DNA of 64,000 nucleotides from Halorubellus litoreus (GTDB lineage Archaea; Halobacteriota; Halobacteria; Halobacteriales; Natrialbaceae). Of this stretch, positions 9,055 through 18,488 are shown piece after piece. The notes under the pieces are model-generated. The model saw only the letters and a list, made by a program, of their open reading frames with translations. It did no database searches and had not been told where the DNA came from. The stretch lies in assembly GCF_037081675.1 (NCBI RefSeq), contig NZ_JAZAQL010000002.1, forward strand, positions 1,054,001 through 1,118,000, given 5' to 3'. Both the position numbers and the translations under genes were made by a program. The number at the start of each line of letters is the position of its first letter. Position 1 is the stretch's first letter.

Positions 9055-10080
9055 TCACTCGGCGTCGTCGAACAGCCCCGTCGAAAGGTACCGTTCGCCG
9101 GAATCCCAGAACACCGTCACGACGAGCGGGCAGTCCTCGCCCGCGTCCCGCCCAGCGCCCACGGCCGGCTCGCCGGTGTGCGTCCGCTCCTCGTCGCGCT
9201 CACCGACGGGCGTCCGCGGTTCGCCGCTCCCGGCGGGCGGACACTCCACGTCCGGCGTCGCGATGCGTTCCGCGACCCGCTTCGCGGCGACGTTCGACGC
9301 ACCCGAGGACTGCCCGACGAGGATGCCCTCCTCGCGAGCGAGCCGCCGGCACTCCGCCTCCGCAGTCTCGACGTTCACCGTCTCCACCTCGTCGATGAGG
9401 CTCCGGTCGAGGTTCGGGCTGACGAACCCCGGCCCCATCCCCTGGAAGTCGTCGTCGCCGCTCTCGCCCGTCGACAGCACCGCGTTCTCCTCGGGCTCGA
9501 CCGCCACGACCGTCATCTCCGGGAACTCCTCCCGGAGCCGTCGCGCGTTCCCCGAGAGCGTCCCGCCGGTGCCGACGCCCGCGACGAACGCATCTATCTC
9601 TCTGCCCTCCACCTGCTCGAGTATCTCCTCCGCGGTCGTCCGGTAGTGCGCTCGCGGATTCGCCTCGTTCTCGAACTGATGTAACTGAACCGCGCCCGTC
9701 TCCCGCTCGATCTCGTCCGCGCGCTCCTTCGCCGCCTCGATCTCGCCGTCGACGAGCTCCAGGTCCGCGCCGTACGCACCCATCACCTGCCGTCGCTCCG
9801 GGCTCTTCGACGCCGGCATCACGATCGTACACTCGTACCCGCGCGCCGCACACACCATCGCCACGCCGATTCCCGTGTTCCCGCTCGTCGGCTCCACCAC
9901 GCGGTCGCCGGACTCCAGTTCTCCGGCGCGCTCCGCCGCCCGAATCATCTCCAACGCCGGCCGGTCCTTCGCCGACCCGGCCGGATTGAACGACTCGATC
10001 TTCGCCGCCACCGTCGCCCCCGGCGGCCCGTCGACCGCAACGAGCGGCGACCCGATGGTCCCGAGGATGCTCCGCTTCAT
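9055..10080 (-). CDS. cysK: PLP-dependent cysteine synthase
   Basis: 341 residues from the ATG at 10080; upstream in-frame residues are arginine-rich and were excluded. It makes cysteine from O-acetylserine (or O-phosphoserine) and sulfide. SFNPAGSAKDR places the PLP lysine at about Lys38, TSGNTG at 65-70 binds the substrate carboxylate and GTGGT binds the PLP phosphate. Near the C-terminus there is a low-complexity acidic insert of about 35 residues (PPAGSGEPRT onwards) not found in the core family, before the final VVTVFWDSGERYLST strand. O-acetylserine versus O-phosphoserine preference cannot be told. Confidence 0.85.
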   Translation of the reverse strand: MKRSILGTIGSPLVAVDGPPGATVAAKIESFNPAGSAKDRPALEMIRAAERAGELESGDRVVEPTSGNTGIGVAMVCAARGYECTIVMPASKSPERRQVMGAYGADLELVDGEIEAAKERADEIERETGAVQLHQFENEANPRAHYRTTAEEILEQVEGREIDAFVAGVGTGGTLSGNARRLREEFPEMTVVAVEPEENAVLSTGESGDDDFQGMGPGFVSPNLDRSLIDEVETVNVETAEAECRRLAREEGILVGQSSGASNVAAKRVAERIATPDVECPPAGSGEPRTPVGERDEERTHTGEPAVGAGRDAGEDCPLVVTVFWDSGERYLSTGLFDDAE

Positions 10081-10292
10081 ACCACGCCGTTCGCCCGCAG
10101 CGGTTTTACCGTGTCGGACACCGGCAGCCCCTGACGCTACCGCAGCCACCAGTTCGTCCCAACCCCGCTCGCGCCCGTCGGCCGACCGCCCTCGGCCCGT
10201 CCATCGACCACGCTCGCGCTCGTCGCCCGACGACTGCACGGGCGAGTGTCGCGAGCGGAACCGTCAAATCCCTCGCGTCGGTACGAGTCCCC

Positions 10293-10682
10293 ATGACCGA
10301 ATCACTGGAGTTGGAGACGATGCGGCCGAATCCCGCGTTCTCGCCCGGTGCGTACGAGGACACCGTCGCGACGTGGGAGGCGCTCGCTGACCGCGTGGTC
10401 GTGAAGGTGTGGGGCGGCGACTGGTGCGTCGACTGCCGCCAGCAGCTCCCCGACTTCGGGGCGCTCCTCGACGCGGCCGGCGTGGACGCCGTCGAGCACT
10501 ATCCCGTCGAGCGCGAGGACGGCGAGAAGGTCGGCCCCGGCGTCGACGAGTACGGCATCGAGTTCATCCCGACGGTCGTCGTCGAGGACCGCGAGACCGG
10601 CGAGGAGCTCGCTCGGTTCGTCGAGGAAGCCGCCGTCCCCGTCGGCGTTGCACTCGCCGAGGACCTCGAAGCACACGTCTGA
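10293..10682 (+). CDS. Thioredoxin-family protein
   Basis: 129 residues with a WCVDC active site (Cys45 and Cys48) and the cis-proline region FIPTVV. The fold is that of a single-domain thioredoxin. The active-site dipeptide V-D differs from the G-P of housekeeping thioredoxin, so the redox partner is uncertain. Divergent from the cysteine synthase gene across about 210 bases, which may link both to thiol metabolism. Confidence 0.8.
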   Translation: MTESLELETMRPNPAFSPGAYEDTVATWEALADRVVVKVWGGDWCVDCRQQLPDFGALLDAAGVDAVEHYPVEREDGEKVGPGVDEYGIEFIPTVVVEDRETGEELARFVEEAAVPVGVALAEDLEAHV

Positions 10683-10725
10683 ACGGGCACTTTCGGGACG
10701 AGGGCTGCGAGTTTCTCCCAGTCGG

Positions 10726-11154
10726 TCAGGGCTGCGCGCAGCGCCCGGGTTCCTCGTCGGTCGAGAGGTAGACGTCCTCGGACTCGACGGAGAATCGGAG
10801 GTTGATGTCGCCGGAGCACTCGCGGAAGTACGCGGGGCGGTCGACGGTCACGGTCGTCGAATCACCGGCCGTGGAGACGACGAGCGTGAACTCGCCGGTG
10901 CCCTGGAGGCGGAGGACGCGCTCGAAGGACGCGTTCGCCGCGAGCGACCGCTCCATGACCGTGCGGTCGTTCCGGAGGAGCGTCACGGAGACCTGGGTCG
11001 CGTCCTCGCCGAGCGCTCGCACCTGGACGTCGTGCGTGCGCGGCGGCTCGTCGGTGGGCGTCGGCGTCAGGTCGACGGCGGCGCCCGAGAGGAAGACGTA
11101 CCCGAGGAGGCAGCCGACGAGGACCGCTCCGAGGAACGTTCGCTTCACTGCCAC
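10726..11154 (-). CDS. Small membrane-anchored exported protein, function unknown
   Basis: 142 residues. One N-terminal hydrophobic helix (about 7-26) contains an LVGC tetrapeptide that matches a lipobox, but the helix continues past it, so a simple signal anchor is equally possible. A proline/threonine-rich linker follows, then a beta-rich exported domain with two cysteines. No family recognised. Convergent with the upstream thioredoxin gene. Confidence 0.6.
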   Translation of the reverse strand: MAVKRTFLGAVLVGCLLGYVFLSGAAVDLTPTPTDEPPRTHDVQVRALGEDATQVSVTLLRNDRTVMERSLAANASFERVLRLQGTGEFTLVVSTAGDSTTVTVDRPAYFRECSGDINLRFSVESEDVYLSTDEEPGRCAQP

Positions 11155-11256
11155 GAGATGCGTCGTGTCGACGCAAAACCGTTGTGGCTGAATCGAGCGT
11201 CGATTTCTGTGACGGCGTCGTGAACGGCACCGTTCCGGCGCCCCGGGCGCGCCGGG

Positions 11257-13413
11257 TTAGTCGTCGAAGAACGCGATGGCGTCGGCGAGCGCGTCCGCCG
11301 GTGGCGAGCACGCGAACGACCGGCACGCGTACGCGGTCGGGCCGTCGCGGGCGTCGCGACCCGCCCAGATGGGTGGTGCCTCGTCGAGTCCGAGTTCGTC
11401 GAGCCACGCGTCGAGGCGGTCTGCGCTCGCGGGGCGTTGCGCGACGACGCGACGCGGGAGGAAGGTTTCGGCGAGCGTCTCGCGGAACTCCGGGGGGCGG
11501 TCGTCGCACGCGAGTGTGAGTTCAGCGTCGCCGCGCCGGTAGCGGTCGGCGACGAGCGCGAGCGTCGGGTGCTCGACGGGGCTGGCTTCGATGCGGGCGC
11601 CGTGGCGTTCCAGGACGGTCTCGACGACGGACTCGTAGCGGTCGTCGGTCGCGAAGTGGTCGAGGCTCAGGAGGACGTCGCACGCGACGCCGAGGCTGGA
11701 GGGCGTGGACTGGTCGCGGACCTCCTGCGGACGGACGACGAGGGATTCGCCGGACGCGGGCGTGAAGAAGACGCTCCCGGCGTCGGCGTCGTAGAACTCC
11801 TCACGGACGACGTCCGCGAGGTCGAGCGCGAACGCGAGCGACTCGACGGCACCAGTTGCCTGGTAGTGGTCGAACGCGCCGCGAGCGAGGAACGCGTAGT
11901 CCTCCAGGTAGCCCTCGCCCTGGACGTCCAGCCCGCCCTCGGCGTCCTCCATTGGAACTGCACGTCGCGAGAGCCGCTCCTCGGCGTCGTCCCAGAGGTA
12001 CTCGCGGACGAACGCGAGCGCGTCACCCGCGAGTTCGGCGTGCCCGTCGTCCTCGAGGACGATGGCGCTCTCGGCGAGCGCGCTGACGGCGAGGCCGTTC
12101 CAGCCGGCGAGCACCTTCCCGTCGCGCCGCGGTCGCGGGCGCTCGTCGCGAGCGGCGAAGACGGCCTCGCGAGCGCGTTCGAGACGCTCCCGGACCGGGG
12201 CCGCGTCCAGGTCGTGGTCGTCGGCGAGGTCGTCGACGGACGCCGAGATGGTGAGCACCGTCTGGTCGTCCTCGAAGTTCCCCGAGTCGGTGACGCCGAA
12301 GCGCTCGCAGAACAGGTCCGCGTCCGCGGGCTCGCACGATTCGCTCGCCGCGACCGCGTCGGCGACCGATTCGGGCGTCCACACGTAGAACGCGCCCTCC
12401 TCGTGGTCGCCCTCGGCCGTCTCGCTCTGCGCGTCGAGCGTCGCGTACAGCCCGCCGTCGGGGTGGCGGAGTTCGCGCTCGATGAAGTCGACGGTCTCGC
12501 GGACGACGTCGGCGTACCGCTCCTCGCCCGTGACCTGGTAGCCCGCGAGGAAGACCCGGGGGAGTTCGGCGTTGTCGTACAGCATCTTCTCGAAGTGCGG
12601 AACCGTCCAGTCGCGGTCCGTACAGTACCGGTGGAAGCCACCGCCGACGTGGTCGTAGAGCCCGCCGTCCGCCATCGCGTCGAGCGTCTCCCGGACGACG
12701 TCGCGGGGCGCCTCGCGGGCGCTCTCGTGGTGCGCGGCCAGGAGGACGTGGAGGCGAGCGGCCTGCGGGAACTTCGGGCCCTGGTTCCCGAACCCGCCGT
12801 ACTCGCGGTCGGCGCCGCGAACGATCGCCGCGGCGGCGTCCGCGAGCACGTCGTCGTCCGGCGCGTCCGCGCCCGCCGACGGCACGTCCTCGAGGCGGTC
12901 CTTCGCCGCGGCCGTCCACTGGTCCGCGCGATTCTCCATCTCCCGGCGGTCGTCGTCGTTCCCCCAGGAGTCAGCGATGCGCTCCAGGAGGTTCTCGAAC
13001 CCGGGCATGTTCCGCTGGGGTTCCTTCGGGAAGTACGTCCCGACGTAGAACGGCTTCCCCTCGGGCGTCAGCCACGCTGACAGCGGCCAGCCGCCCCGTC
13101 CCGTGACGGTCTGGCAGACGGTCATGTAGATGGAGTCGACGTCCGGGCGTTCCTCGCGGTCGACCTTGATGGGGACGAAGTGCTCGTTCAGGAGTTCCGC
13201 GACGTCGTCGTCCTGGAAGCTCTCGTCCTCCATGACGTGACACCAGTGGCACGCCGAGTACCCGATGGAGAGGAAGATGGGTTTGTCCTGCTCGCGCGCC
13301 GCGTCGAGCGCCGCGTCGTCCCAGGGCTGCCAGTTCACGGGGTTGTCGGCGTGCTGTCGGAGGTACGGCGACGCCTCCTCGTCGAGGCGATTCCGGTCCG
13401 TGGGCTCGGTCAT
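11257..13413 (-). CDS. DUF255/YyaL-type thioredoxin-domain protein
   Basis: 718 residues, the usual length for the YyaL/SPATA20 family. The N-terminus carries ASPYLRQHADNPVNW and the thioredoxin-like GYSACHWCHVM with Cys55 and Cys58, then GGWPLSAWLTP; the rest is an (alpha/alpha)6-barrel like that of glycosidases (HVGGGFHRY, PHFEKMLYDNA). The family is widely conserved but its biochemical role is not firmly established. No partner genes nearby. Confidence 0.85.
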   Translation of the reverse strand: MTEPTDRNRLDEEASPYLRQHADNPVNWQPWDDAALDAAREQDKPIFLSIGYSACHWCHVMEDESFQDDDVAELLNEHFVPIKVDREERPDVDSIYMTVCQTVTGRGGWPLSAWLTPEGKPFYVGTYFPKEPQRNMPGFENLLERIADSWGNDDDRREMENRADQWTAAAKDRLEDVPSAGADAPDDDVLADAAAAIVRGADREYGGFGNQGPKFPQAARLHVLLAAHHESAREAPRDVVRETLDAMADGGLYDHVGGGFHRYCTDRDWTVPHFEKMLYDNAELPRVFLAGYQVTGEERYADVVRETVDFIERELRHPDGGLYATLDAQSETAEGDHEEGAFYVWTPESVADAVAASESCEPADADLFCERFGVTDSGNFEDDQTVLTISASVDDLADDHDLDAAPVRERLERAREAVFAARDERPRPRRDGKVLAGWNGLAVSALAESAIVLEDDGHAELAGDALAFVREYLWDDAEERLSRRAVPMEDAEGGLDVQGEGYLEDYAFLARGAFDHYQATGAVESLAFALDLADVVREEFYDADAGSVFFTPASGESLVVRPQEVRDQSTPSSLGVACDVLLSLDHFATDDRYESVVETVLERHGARIEASPVEHPTLALVADRYRRGDAELTLACDDRPPEFRETLAETFLPRRVVAQRPASADRLDAWLDELGLDEAPPIWAGRDARDGPTAYACRSFACSPPADALADAIAFFDD

Positions 13414-13504
13414 ACTCGCTGGTTGGAGGCGATGGCGGGTAAAGGCGTTCGTCGCGGTCGCCTCGCCCGCGACCGAGTCACGACCGAGGTCCGTGGTCGG
13501 AAGA

Positions 13505-13572
13505 GGACCGGAATCCCCGTGCAGGACAGGGCCGAAATCCCCGTGCAGGACGGGACCGGGATCTCCGGGCGG
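13505..13572 (+). repeat. Short 24-bp tandem repeat (about three units)
   Basis: Units start at 13505, 13529 and 13553, each built on GGRCCGRAATCCCCGTGCAGG with a diverged third copy. It lies in the gap between the DUF255 gene and the SHOCT gene. Function unknown; probably a replication-slippage product. Confidence 0.6.
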
Positions 13573-13626
13573 GCTTCGACCCCTGGAAACGCAGGCTCTT
13601 TGAGGAGTGGCGGCGATGCTGGGGTC

Positions 13627-13920
13627 GTGAACGACGACCTCCTCCCATTGAAGCTGTTCCTCGTCGGGTGCACCGTCCTCGTCGTCGCGCTCGGTGTGCT
13701 CGCACCCGACCTCGCGAACGGGTTGACGGACGTCGGCCCCGTCGCCATCGTCGTCGGCGCGGCCGTCGTCACGTTCGTCGTCGCGAAGCGTCGCGGCGAC
13801 GACGATGACGGCGAGCGCTCGCTCGCTGAACTCCGCCGCGAGTACGCTCGCGGGAACGTCGACGAGGACGAGGTCGACGCTCGCCTCGACGAACTGACCG
13901 ACGGCGACGGCGGACGATAA
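13627..13920 (+). CDS. SHOCT-domain membrane protein
   Basis: 97 residues from the GTG at 13627. Two transmembrane helices (about residues 8-28 and 38-55) are followed by a charged linker and a C-terminal SHOCT motif, SLAELRREYARGNVDEDEVDARL. SHOCT domains are short oligomerisation-like tails common in haloarchaeal membrane proteins. The longer upstream reading frame is not needed. Confidence 0.75.
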   Translation: MNDDLLPLKLFLVGCTVLVVALGVLAPDLANGLTDVGPVAIVVGAAVVTFVVAKRRGDDDDGERSLAELRREYARGNVDEDEVDARLDELTDGDGGR

Positions 13921-14025
13921 TCACGCGGTCATCGCGCGCCCAGACCCATTCGGTACGCACGTCCGTGGATACTCTCGGCGCGTGGAAGGGCAAACTTTAC
14001 AGCGTCGTGCGTACCGGTTTCGCGT

Positions 14026-15348
14026 ATGACAGAGACCGTCCTGCTCGTCGGCGGCGGTGGCCGCGAGCACGCCATCGCCCGAGCGGTCGACGAAGCCGAT
14101 GAGCCCGCCGACCTCTACGCGTGCGCGAGCAACCGCAACCCCGGCATCGCGCGGCTCGCCGAGGACTTCGAGACGCTCGACGAGAACGACCCCGACGCAG
14201 TCGTCGACTACGCGCTCGAAGTGGGCGCGACCATCGCCGCCATCGGCCCGGAGTCCCCGCTGCAGGCCGGCGTCGTCGACGCGCTCGAGGACGCCGACGT
14301 GTACGCGTTCGCACCACGCGAGGCCGACGCGCGCATCGAGACGGACAAGGCGTTCCAGCGAGAGTTCATGGAGCGCCACGAGATCCCTGGCCGCATCGAC
14401 TACGCGACGTTCGAGGACGTCGACGAGGCGTGCGACTACGTCGAGGAGTACGACGGCGACGTCGCCGTCAAACCCGTCGGCCTCACGGGCGGGAAGGGCG
14501 TGCGCGTCACCGGCGACCAACTGACCAAGAGCGAAGCGGTCGACTACATGCGCGACAGCGACTGGGACGACTGGGTCGTCGAGGAGCGTCTCGTCGGCGA
14601 GGAGTTCACCATCCAGGCGTTCGTCGCCGGCGACGACGTCCTCGTCACGCCAGCGGTGCAGGACCACAAGCGCGCCTACGAGGGCGACGAAGGCCCGAAC
14701 ACGGGCGGCATGGGGAGCTACACCGCCCCCGAGTTCCAGTTGCCGTTCATGACGGAGGCGGACAGCTTCGAGGCGCTCCAGGTCCTCGAAGCGACCGTGG
14801 ACGCGCTCGACGACTACCGCGGCATCCTCTACGGGCAGTTCATGCTCACGGCGGACGGTATCAAGGTCGTCGAGTTCAACGCGCGCTTCGGTGACCCGGA
14901 AGCGATGAACACCCTCCCCGTCCTCGAGACGGACTACGTCGAGGTCATGCAGGCCGCGCGCGACGGCCGCCCGCTCCCCGAGCTCGAGTTCCAGAACCGG
15001 GCGACGGTCTGCAAGTACGCCGCTCCCGAAGGCTACCCCGTCGACCCCGAGGCCGGGACGAAGGTCACCGTCGACGAAGCCGGTGCGCGCGAGGTCGCCG
15101 CCGACTACGACGGTGACGCACTCCTCTTCTACGCGAGCGTCGACGAACGCGACGACGGCATCTACACCACCACGAGCCGCGCGTTCGCCGTCGTCGGCAT
15201 CGCCGACACCATCAGCGACGCCGAAGCCGTCGCCGAAGCCGTCCTCGACGAAGCCGGCGACGAAGGCCTCCACGTCCGCCACGACGTCGGGAAAGCCGAC
15301 CTCGTCCAGTCCCGGATCGACCACGTCGAGGAACTCCGCGGCGACTGA
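14026..15348 (+). CDS. purD: Phosphoribosylamine--glycine ligase
   Basis: 440 residues. Catalyses the second step of purine synthesis, joining glycine to phosphoribosylamine with ATP. It has the N-terminal GGGGREHAIA motif, ATP-grasp signatures (KPVGLTGGKGV; EEFTIQAFV), the NTGGMGSYTAP segment and the metal-binding EFNARFGDPE. A TTTACAG box lies about 28 bases upstream of the ATG, consistent with a leaderless transcript. Stands alone rather than in a purine operon. Confidence 0.95.
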   Translation: MTETVLLVGGGGREHAIARAVDEADEPADLYACASNRNPGIARLAEDFETLDENDPDAVVDYALEVGATIAAIGPESPLQAGVVDALEDADVYAFAPREADARIETDKAFQREFMERHEIPGRIDYATFEDVDEACDYVEEYDGDVAVKPVGLTGGKGVRVTGDQLTKSEAVDYMRDSDWDDWVVEERLVGEEFTIQAFVAGDDVLVTPAVQDHKRAYEGDEGPNTGGMGSYTAPEFQLPFMTEADSFEALQVLEATVDALDDYRGILYGQFMLTADGIKVVEFNARFGDPEAMNTLPVLETDYVEVMQAARDGRPLPELEFQNRATVCKYAAPEGYPVDPEAGTKVTVDEAGAREVAADYDGDALLFYASVDERDDGIYTTTSRAFAVVGIADTISDAEAVAEAVLDEAGDEGLHVRHDVGKADLVQSRIDHVEELRGD

Positions 15349-15444
15349 GGGACGAACCCGCGCTCGTCGGTCGCTTTCGCGCCACGCGCGATATCGGGCA
15401 CTGCCCGGGATGGATTCAAGACCCAGCGTCGGCTACGAGGTAGC

Positions 15445-16005
15445 GTGAGCGACGAGGAACGTGCGGGCGACGACGACCAGGACAGCGCGGGCGACGCCGA
15501 ACCACGACACGACCGCGTGCGGAGCTATCCGACGCAGGGGCCGCTGAACTCGCTCCAGCACTGGACGAGCGCGAAGTCGCCGCTGCGCGTCGCACTGAAC
15601 TACGTCGTCGTCTGGCTCGTCAGGATATCACCGAGCCTGAAGTTGAAGACGTGGCTGTTGCGACGCATCGGTGTCACCGTCGGGGACGGCGTCTCGTGGG
15701 GGCTGGAGGCGACGCCCGACGTGTTCTGGCCCGAGCACATCACCATCGGGGACCACGCCATCATCGGATACGACGCGACCCTGCTCTGTCACGAGTTCCT
15801 CCAGGAGGAGTACCGCGTCGGCGACGTCGTCGTCGGAGAGCGGGCGATGATCGGGGCCGGCGCCATCGTCCTCCCCGGCGTCGAGATCGGCGACGGCGCG
15901 CAGGTCGCCGCGAACTCGCTCGTGACTCGGGACGTCCCACCCGGCACAACCGTCGCCGGCGTTCCCGCGCAACCGATGACCGAGGACGACCTCTCGGAGG
16001 ACTGA
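15445..16005 (+). CDS. Left-handed beta-helix (hexapeptide) acyltransferase
   Basis: 186 residues from a GTG start. An acidic N-terminus of about 30 residues is followed by hexapeptide-repeat sequence: IGVTVGDGVSWG, ITIGDHAIIGYDAT, AMIGAGAIVLPGVEIGDGAQVAANS and the closing VPPGTTVAGVPAQ. The family includes maltose/galactoside acetyltransferases and many sugar O-acetyltransferases; the acceptor is unknown. Confidence 0.8.
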   Translation: MSDEERAGDDDQDSAGDAEPRHDRVRSYPTQGPLNSLQHWTSAKSPLRVALNYVVVWLVRISPSLKLKTWLLRRIGVTVGDGVSWGLEATPDVFWPEHITIGDHAIIGYDATLLCHEFLQEEYRVGDVVVGERAMIGAGAIVLPGVEIGDGAQVAANSLVTRDVPPGTTVAGVPAQPMTEDDLSED

Positions 16006-16047
16006 GTACGGACGCAGTCGGCCGCGGAAGCCGTCGGTCCCGCCCGG

Positions 16048-16836
16048 TCAGCGCTCGCGGGCGACGCCCTCGCGGAGGACCTTCCGGTTCGGGACGACGT
16101 ACTCCATGTCGTCGTCCTCGACGCGCGTCACGAACAGGTCGACCTCCTGGACGACGCCCTCGCTCTCCCCGATGCGGACGCGGTCGCCGATACTGTACGG
16201 CTGCTCGAGGAGGAGGTAGACGCCGGCGGCGCCCGACCGCAGGAAGTCCCAGAGCGCGACGACGCCGAACACGACGATACCGAAGAAGTACACGAACAGG
16301 AGCACGATGAGGGCCTCGGTCGCGACGCCGAGTTGACTGAGCGAGATGAGCGCCGCGACGTAGAGGACGCTGTACTTCACGACGCGCGGGATGAACGCGA
16401 CCTCGGGGAGTTTCACCCCCCGCAAGCGCTCGCTGACGACGAGTTCGGCCTTGTCCGCGACGACGAACCCGACGACCAGCACGAGCACCGCGACGAACAA
16501 CTGCGGTACCATCTCGACGATGACCGCCCAGAACAACGCCGCGTTCAACCCGGCGACGTACACCGCAACGAGTATCGCGAACCCGTACACGAACCACGAA
16601 CTCAGCCGCGAGATGATGTCGACCGTCGACGTGCCGAGACTCTGCGCGGTGCGCTCGAACGACGTTCCCTCGACGGCGTCGTCGACGTCCGCCGCGTTGA
16701 GCGCCCGACGACTGAGCTTCCCGATGAGGAATCCGACGAGGAAGCCGATGACGACGACGACGCTCGCGAGCACGAACCGGTTCGAGACCGCGTTCTCGAG
16801 CCACCGGACCGCGTCACCGACCTGTAGGAGCACCAT
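16048..16836 (-). CDS. Small-conductance mechanosensitive channel (MscS family)
   Basis: 262 residues. Four hydrophobic segments lead into the beta domain motif QPYSIGDRVRIGESEGVVQEV and the closing VPNRKVL. These channels open under membrane tension to release osmolytes. The ATG overlaps the stop of dacZ by one base (TGATG), so the two are co-transcribed; pairing with a c-di-AMP synthase fits the role of c-di-AMP in osmotic balance, though that link is inferred. Confidence 0.85.
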   Translation of the reverse strand: MVLLQVGDAVRWLENAVSNRFVLASVVVVIGFLVGFLIGKLSRRALNAADVDDAVEGTSFERTAQSLGTSTVDIISRLSSWFVYGFAILVAVYVAGLNAALFWAVIVEMVPQLFVAVLVLVVGFVVADKAELVVSERLRGVKLPEVAFIPRVVKYSVLYVAALISLSQLGVATEALIVLLFVYFFGIVVFGVVALWDFLRSGAAGVYLLLEQPYSIGDRVRIGESEGVVQEVDLFVTRVEDDDMEYVVPNRKVLREGVARER

Positions 16837-17648
16837 CAGTAGTCCTCCGGGTCGATCTCCAGGACGAGTTCACCACCCTTGAACGCGCGAACGAGACCGT
16901 CGCTTTCGGAGAGCACGATCGCGGTCGCGTTCGTGTCCCGCGTCACCGCACCCGCCGCCATGTGACGCGTCCCCAAGCCTTTCGGGATGTCGACGCCCTC
17001 CGCCGACGGCTCCAGGTACCGGTACGCGCTCACGATCTTCCCGGAGTCGGAGATGACGAACGCACCATCAAGTCGCGAGAACTCCTTCAGCATCACGTTC
17101 ACGATCGGGTCGCCGACGTGGACGTGACTCTTCTCGAAGGGATTGTACGAGAGCGGCCGGGACTTGTTCATGACCTTCCCCGCATCACCGACGACGAACA
17201 GCGCGCCGACGGGTTCGCCCTTCTGGCCTTTCTTCCCGAGTTCCACGACGAGCTCGAGGACGTTCTTGATGACGGCGGCCTCGGCGCGCGAGTTCGCGAA
17301 CAGGTCGTAGACGCCCGAGCGAACGTCCTCGTCGGCGCGAACGCGCGAGACCGTGTCGGCGGTCCCGTCGAACACGCTCGTCGCACACACGACCATGTCA
17401 CCGCCGTCGATGAAGCCCTGTTCGAGCGCGCCCTCGAGGCCGAACTTCACGCGCTGAGAGACCTCGTCGAAGTCCAACGGCAGTTCCACGAACGAATCCG
17501 CACCAACCGAGTTCTCCGTCGCGATGACGACGACGTCCGTCTCCTCCAGGTCGTCGAACCGCTCGAAGTACGAGCCGCTCGGCGAGAACAACACTACGGC
17601 GTCGACGTCAGCGAACAACCCGTCGAACAACTCGCCGATATCCTCCAT
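16836..17648 (-). CDS. dacZ: Diadenylate cyclase DacZ (c-di-AMP synthase)
   Basis: 270 residues from the ATG at 17648. A GTG at 17669 is also possible, but a TATA-like TTTTTGA at about 17675-17681 puts a leaderless start at the ATG. DacZ condenses two ATP into c-di-AMP. The catalytic DGA lies in RLDGAFVISDSGK and the second motif in GTRHMAAGAVTRDTNA (bacterial DisA_N enzymes have RHR, here RHM). The N-terminal domain is the pyruvate-kinase-like domain of archaeal DacZ. Operon with the downstream channel gene. Confidence 0.9.
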   Translation of the reverse strand: MEDIGELFDGLFADVDAVVLFSPSGSYFERFDDLEETDVVVIATENSVGADSFVELPLDFDEVSQRVKFGLEGALEQGFIDGGDMVVCATSVFDGTADTVSRVRADEDVRSGVYDLFANSRAEAAVIKNVLELVVELGKKGQKGEPVGALFVVGDAGKVMNKSRPLSYNPFEKSHVHVGDPIVNVMLKEFSRLDGAFVISDSGKIVSAYRYLEPSAEGVDIPKGLGTRHMAAGAVTRDTNATAIVLSESDGLVRAFKGGELVLEIDPEDY

Positions 17649-17767
17649 GACCGAGACAGAATCGCCCACGCGTCAAAAAGCCTTGTGCAGCGTCCGACGG
17701 GAGTCAGACGACTGTCACCCGCCACCTGTCACGTCGAGAGATTGTCCGACCGACGAGTGGCTCGCGG

Positions 17768-18152
17768 TCAGTCGATACCGTACACCGTCGTGTCGGGGTG
17801 GAACTGGAGCCACGCCGCCCAGTAGAGCTGACTGCCGTCGGCGGCCGACGCCAATCGCTTGCCTGCGTAGGGACCATCGAGCGCGTCGCCGGTCGCGACG
17901 CGCCACCGCGACCCGCCGGCGCGCACCACGCCGTCCTCGGGCGTCTGCCGGAACCGTAGCGTCCGGCCGGCGATACGCCGGTCGTACGCGTACAGCGTCC
18001 GGTCGCGACCGACCGCGACGACGACCGTGCGCCGCCGTCGTCGATGGAACGCCCGTCGACTCACCACCCGACTCACGCCCGAACGACACACACCCCGCTA
18101 CCGACCCCAACACACCACCGACTGCCGCCCCAACGAACGAACGACGTCGCAT
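17768..18152 (-). pseudogene. DUF3179 protein remnant, frameshifted and internally deleted
   Basis: From the ATG at 18152 the frame encodes a lipoprotein-type start (RRRSFVGAAVGG, then GSVAGC) and runs about 40 residues before losing homology. In another frame, from about 18033 down to the stop at 17768, the last 85 residues match the end of DUF3179 proteins (LYAYDRRIAGRTLRFR, GSRWRVATGDALDGPYAG, FHPDTTVYG). A +1 shift joins the two near 18030-18040, and most of the usual 250-residue body is missing. It sits directly beside the provirus junction. Confidence 0.6.
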
Positions 18153-18271
18153 ACCCCGACAAACGACAACACCACCCAAAAACACGCCCCCGTCTGGCAC
18201 ACCCCACGCACAGCAGCCCACAACACCCCACAGGAACACGCCAGACCAGATTCGAACCACGGTCACCCGAC

Positions 18272-18452
18272 GGTGGAATCCCATCAGGGACCGGATTTGA
18301 ACCACGGTCGCTCACTTCGTTCGCTCCCTGATTCAAATCCGCTCGTCGCGATGCCTCCCCTCACGTTCGTCCGAAGGTGGAATCCCATCAGGGACCGGAT
18401 TCGAACCACGGTCGCTCACTTCGTTCGCTCCCTGATTCAAATCCGCTCGTCG
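18272..18452. repeat. Two 77-bp near-identical repeats beside the attachment site
   Basis: Copies at 18272-18348 and 18376-18452 are identical by eye except for one base (18297 versus 18401). A partial third copy (GACCAGATTCGAACCACGGT) starts at 18244, so units recur about every 104 bases. Read on the minus strand each contains GGTTCAAATCCGGTCCC-like sequence, close to the T-arm and 3' end of the adjacent tRNA-Leu remnant, plus the imperfect palindrome GGAGCGAACGAAGTGAGCGA. They may be scars of earlier integrations. Confidence 0.75.
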
Positions 18453-18488
18453 AGATTCCCGCGGCTCACGGTGTGTTCGCCGCGGGAA

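Noticed and set aside
18272..18452. CRISPR-like repeats.
   Set aside because: Only two full 77-bp units with a 27-base gap, tRNA-like content, and no cas genes nearby.
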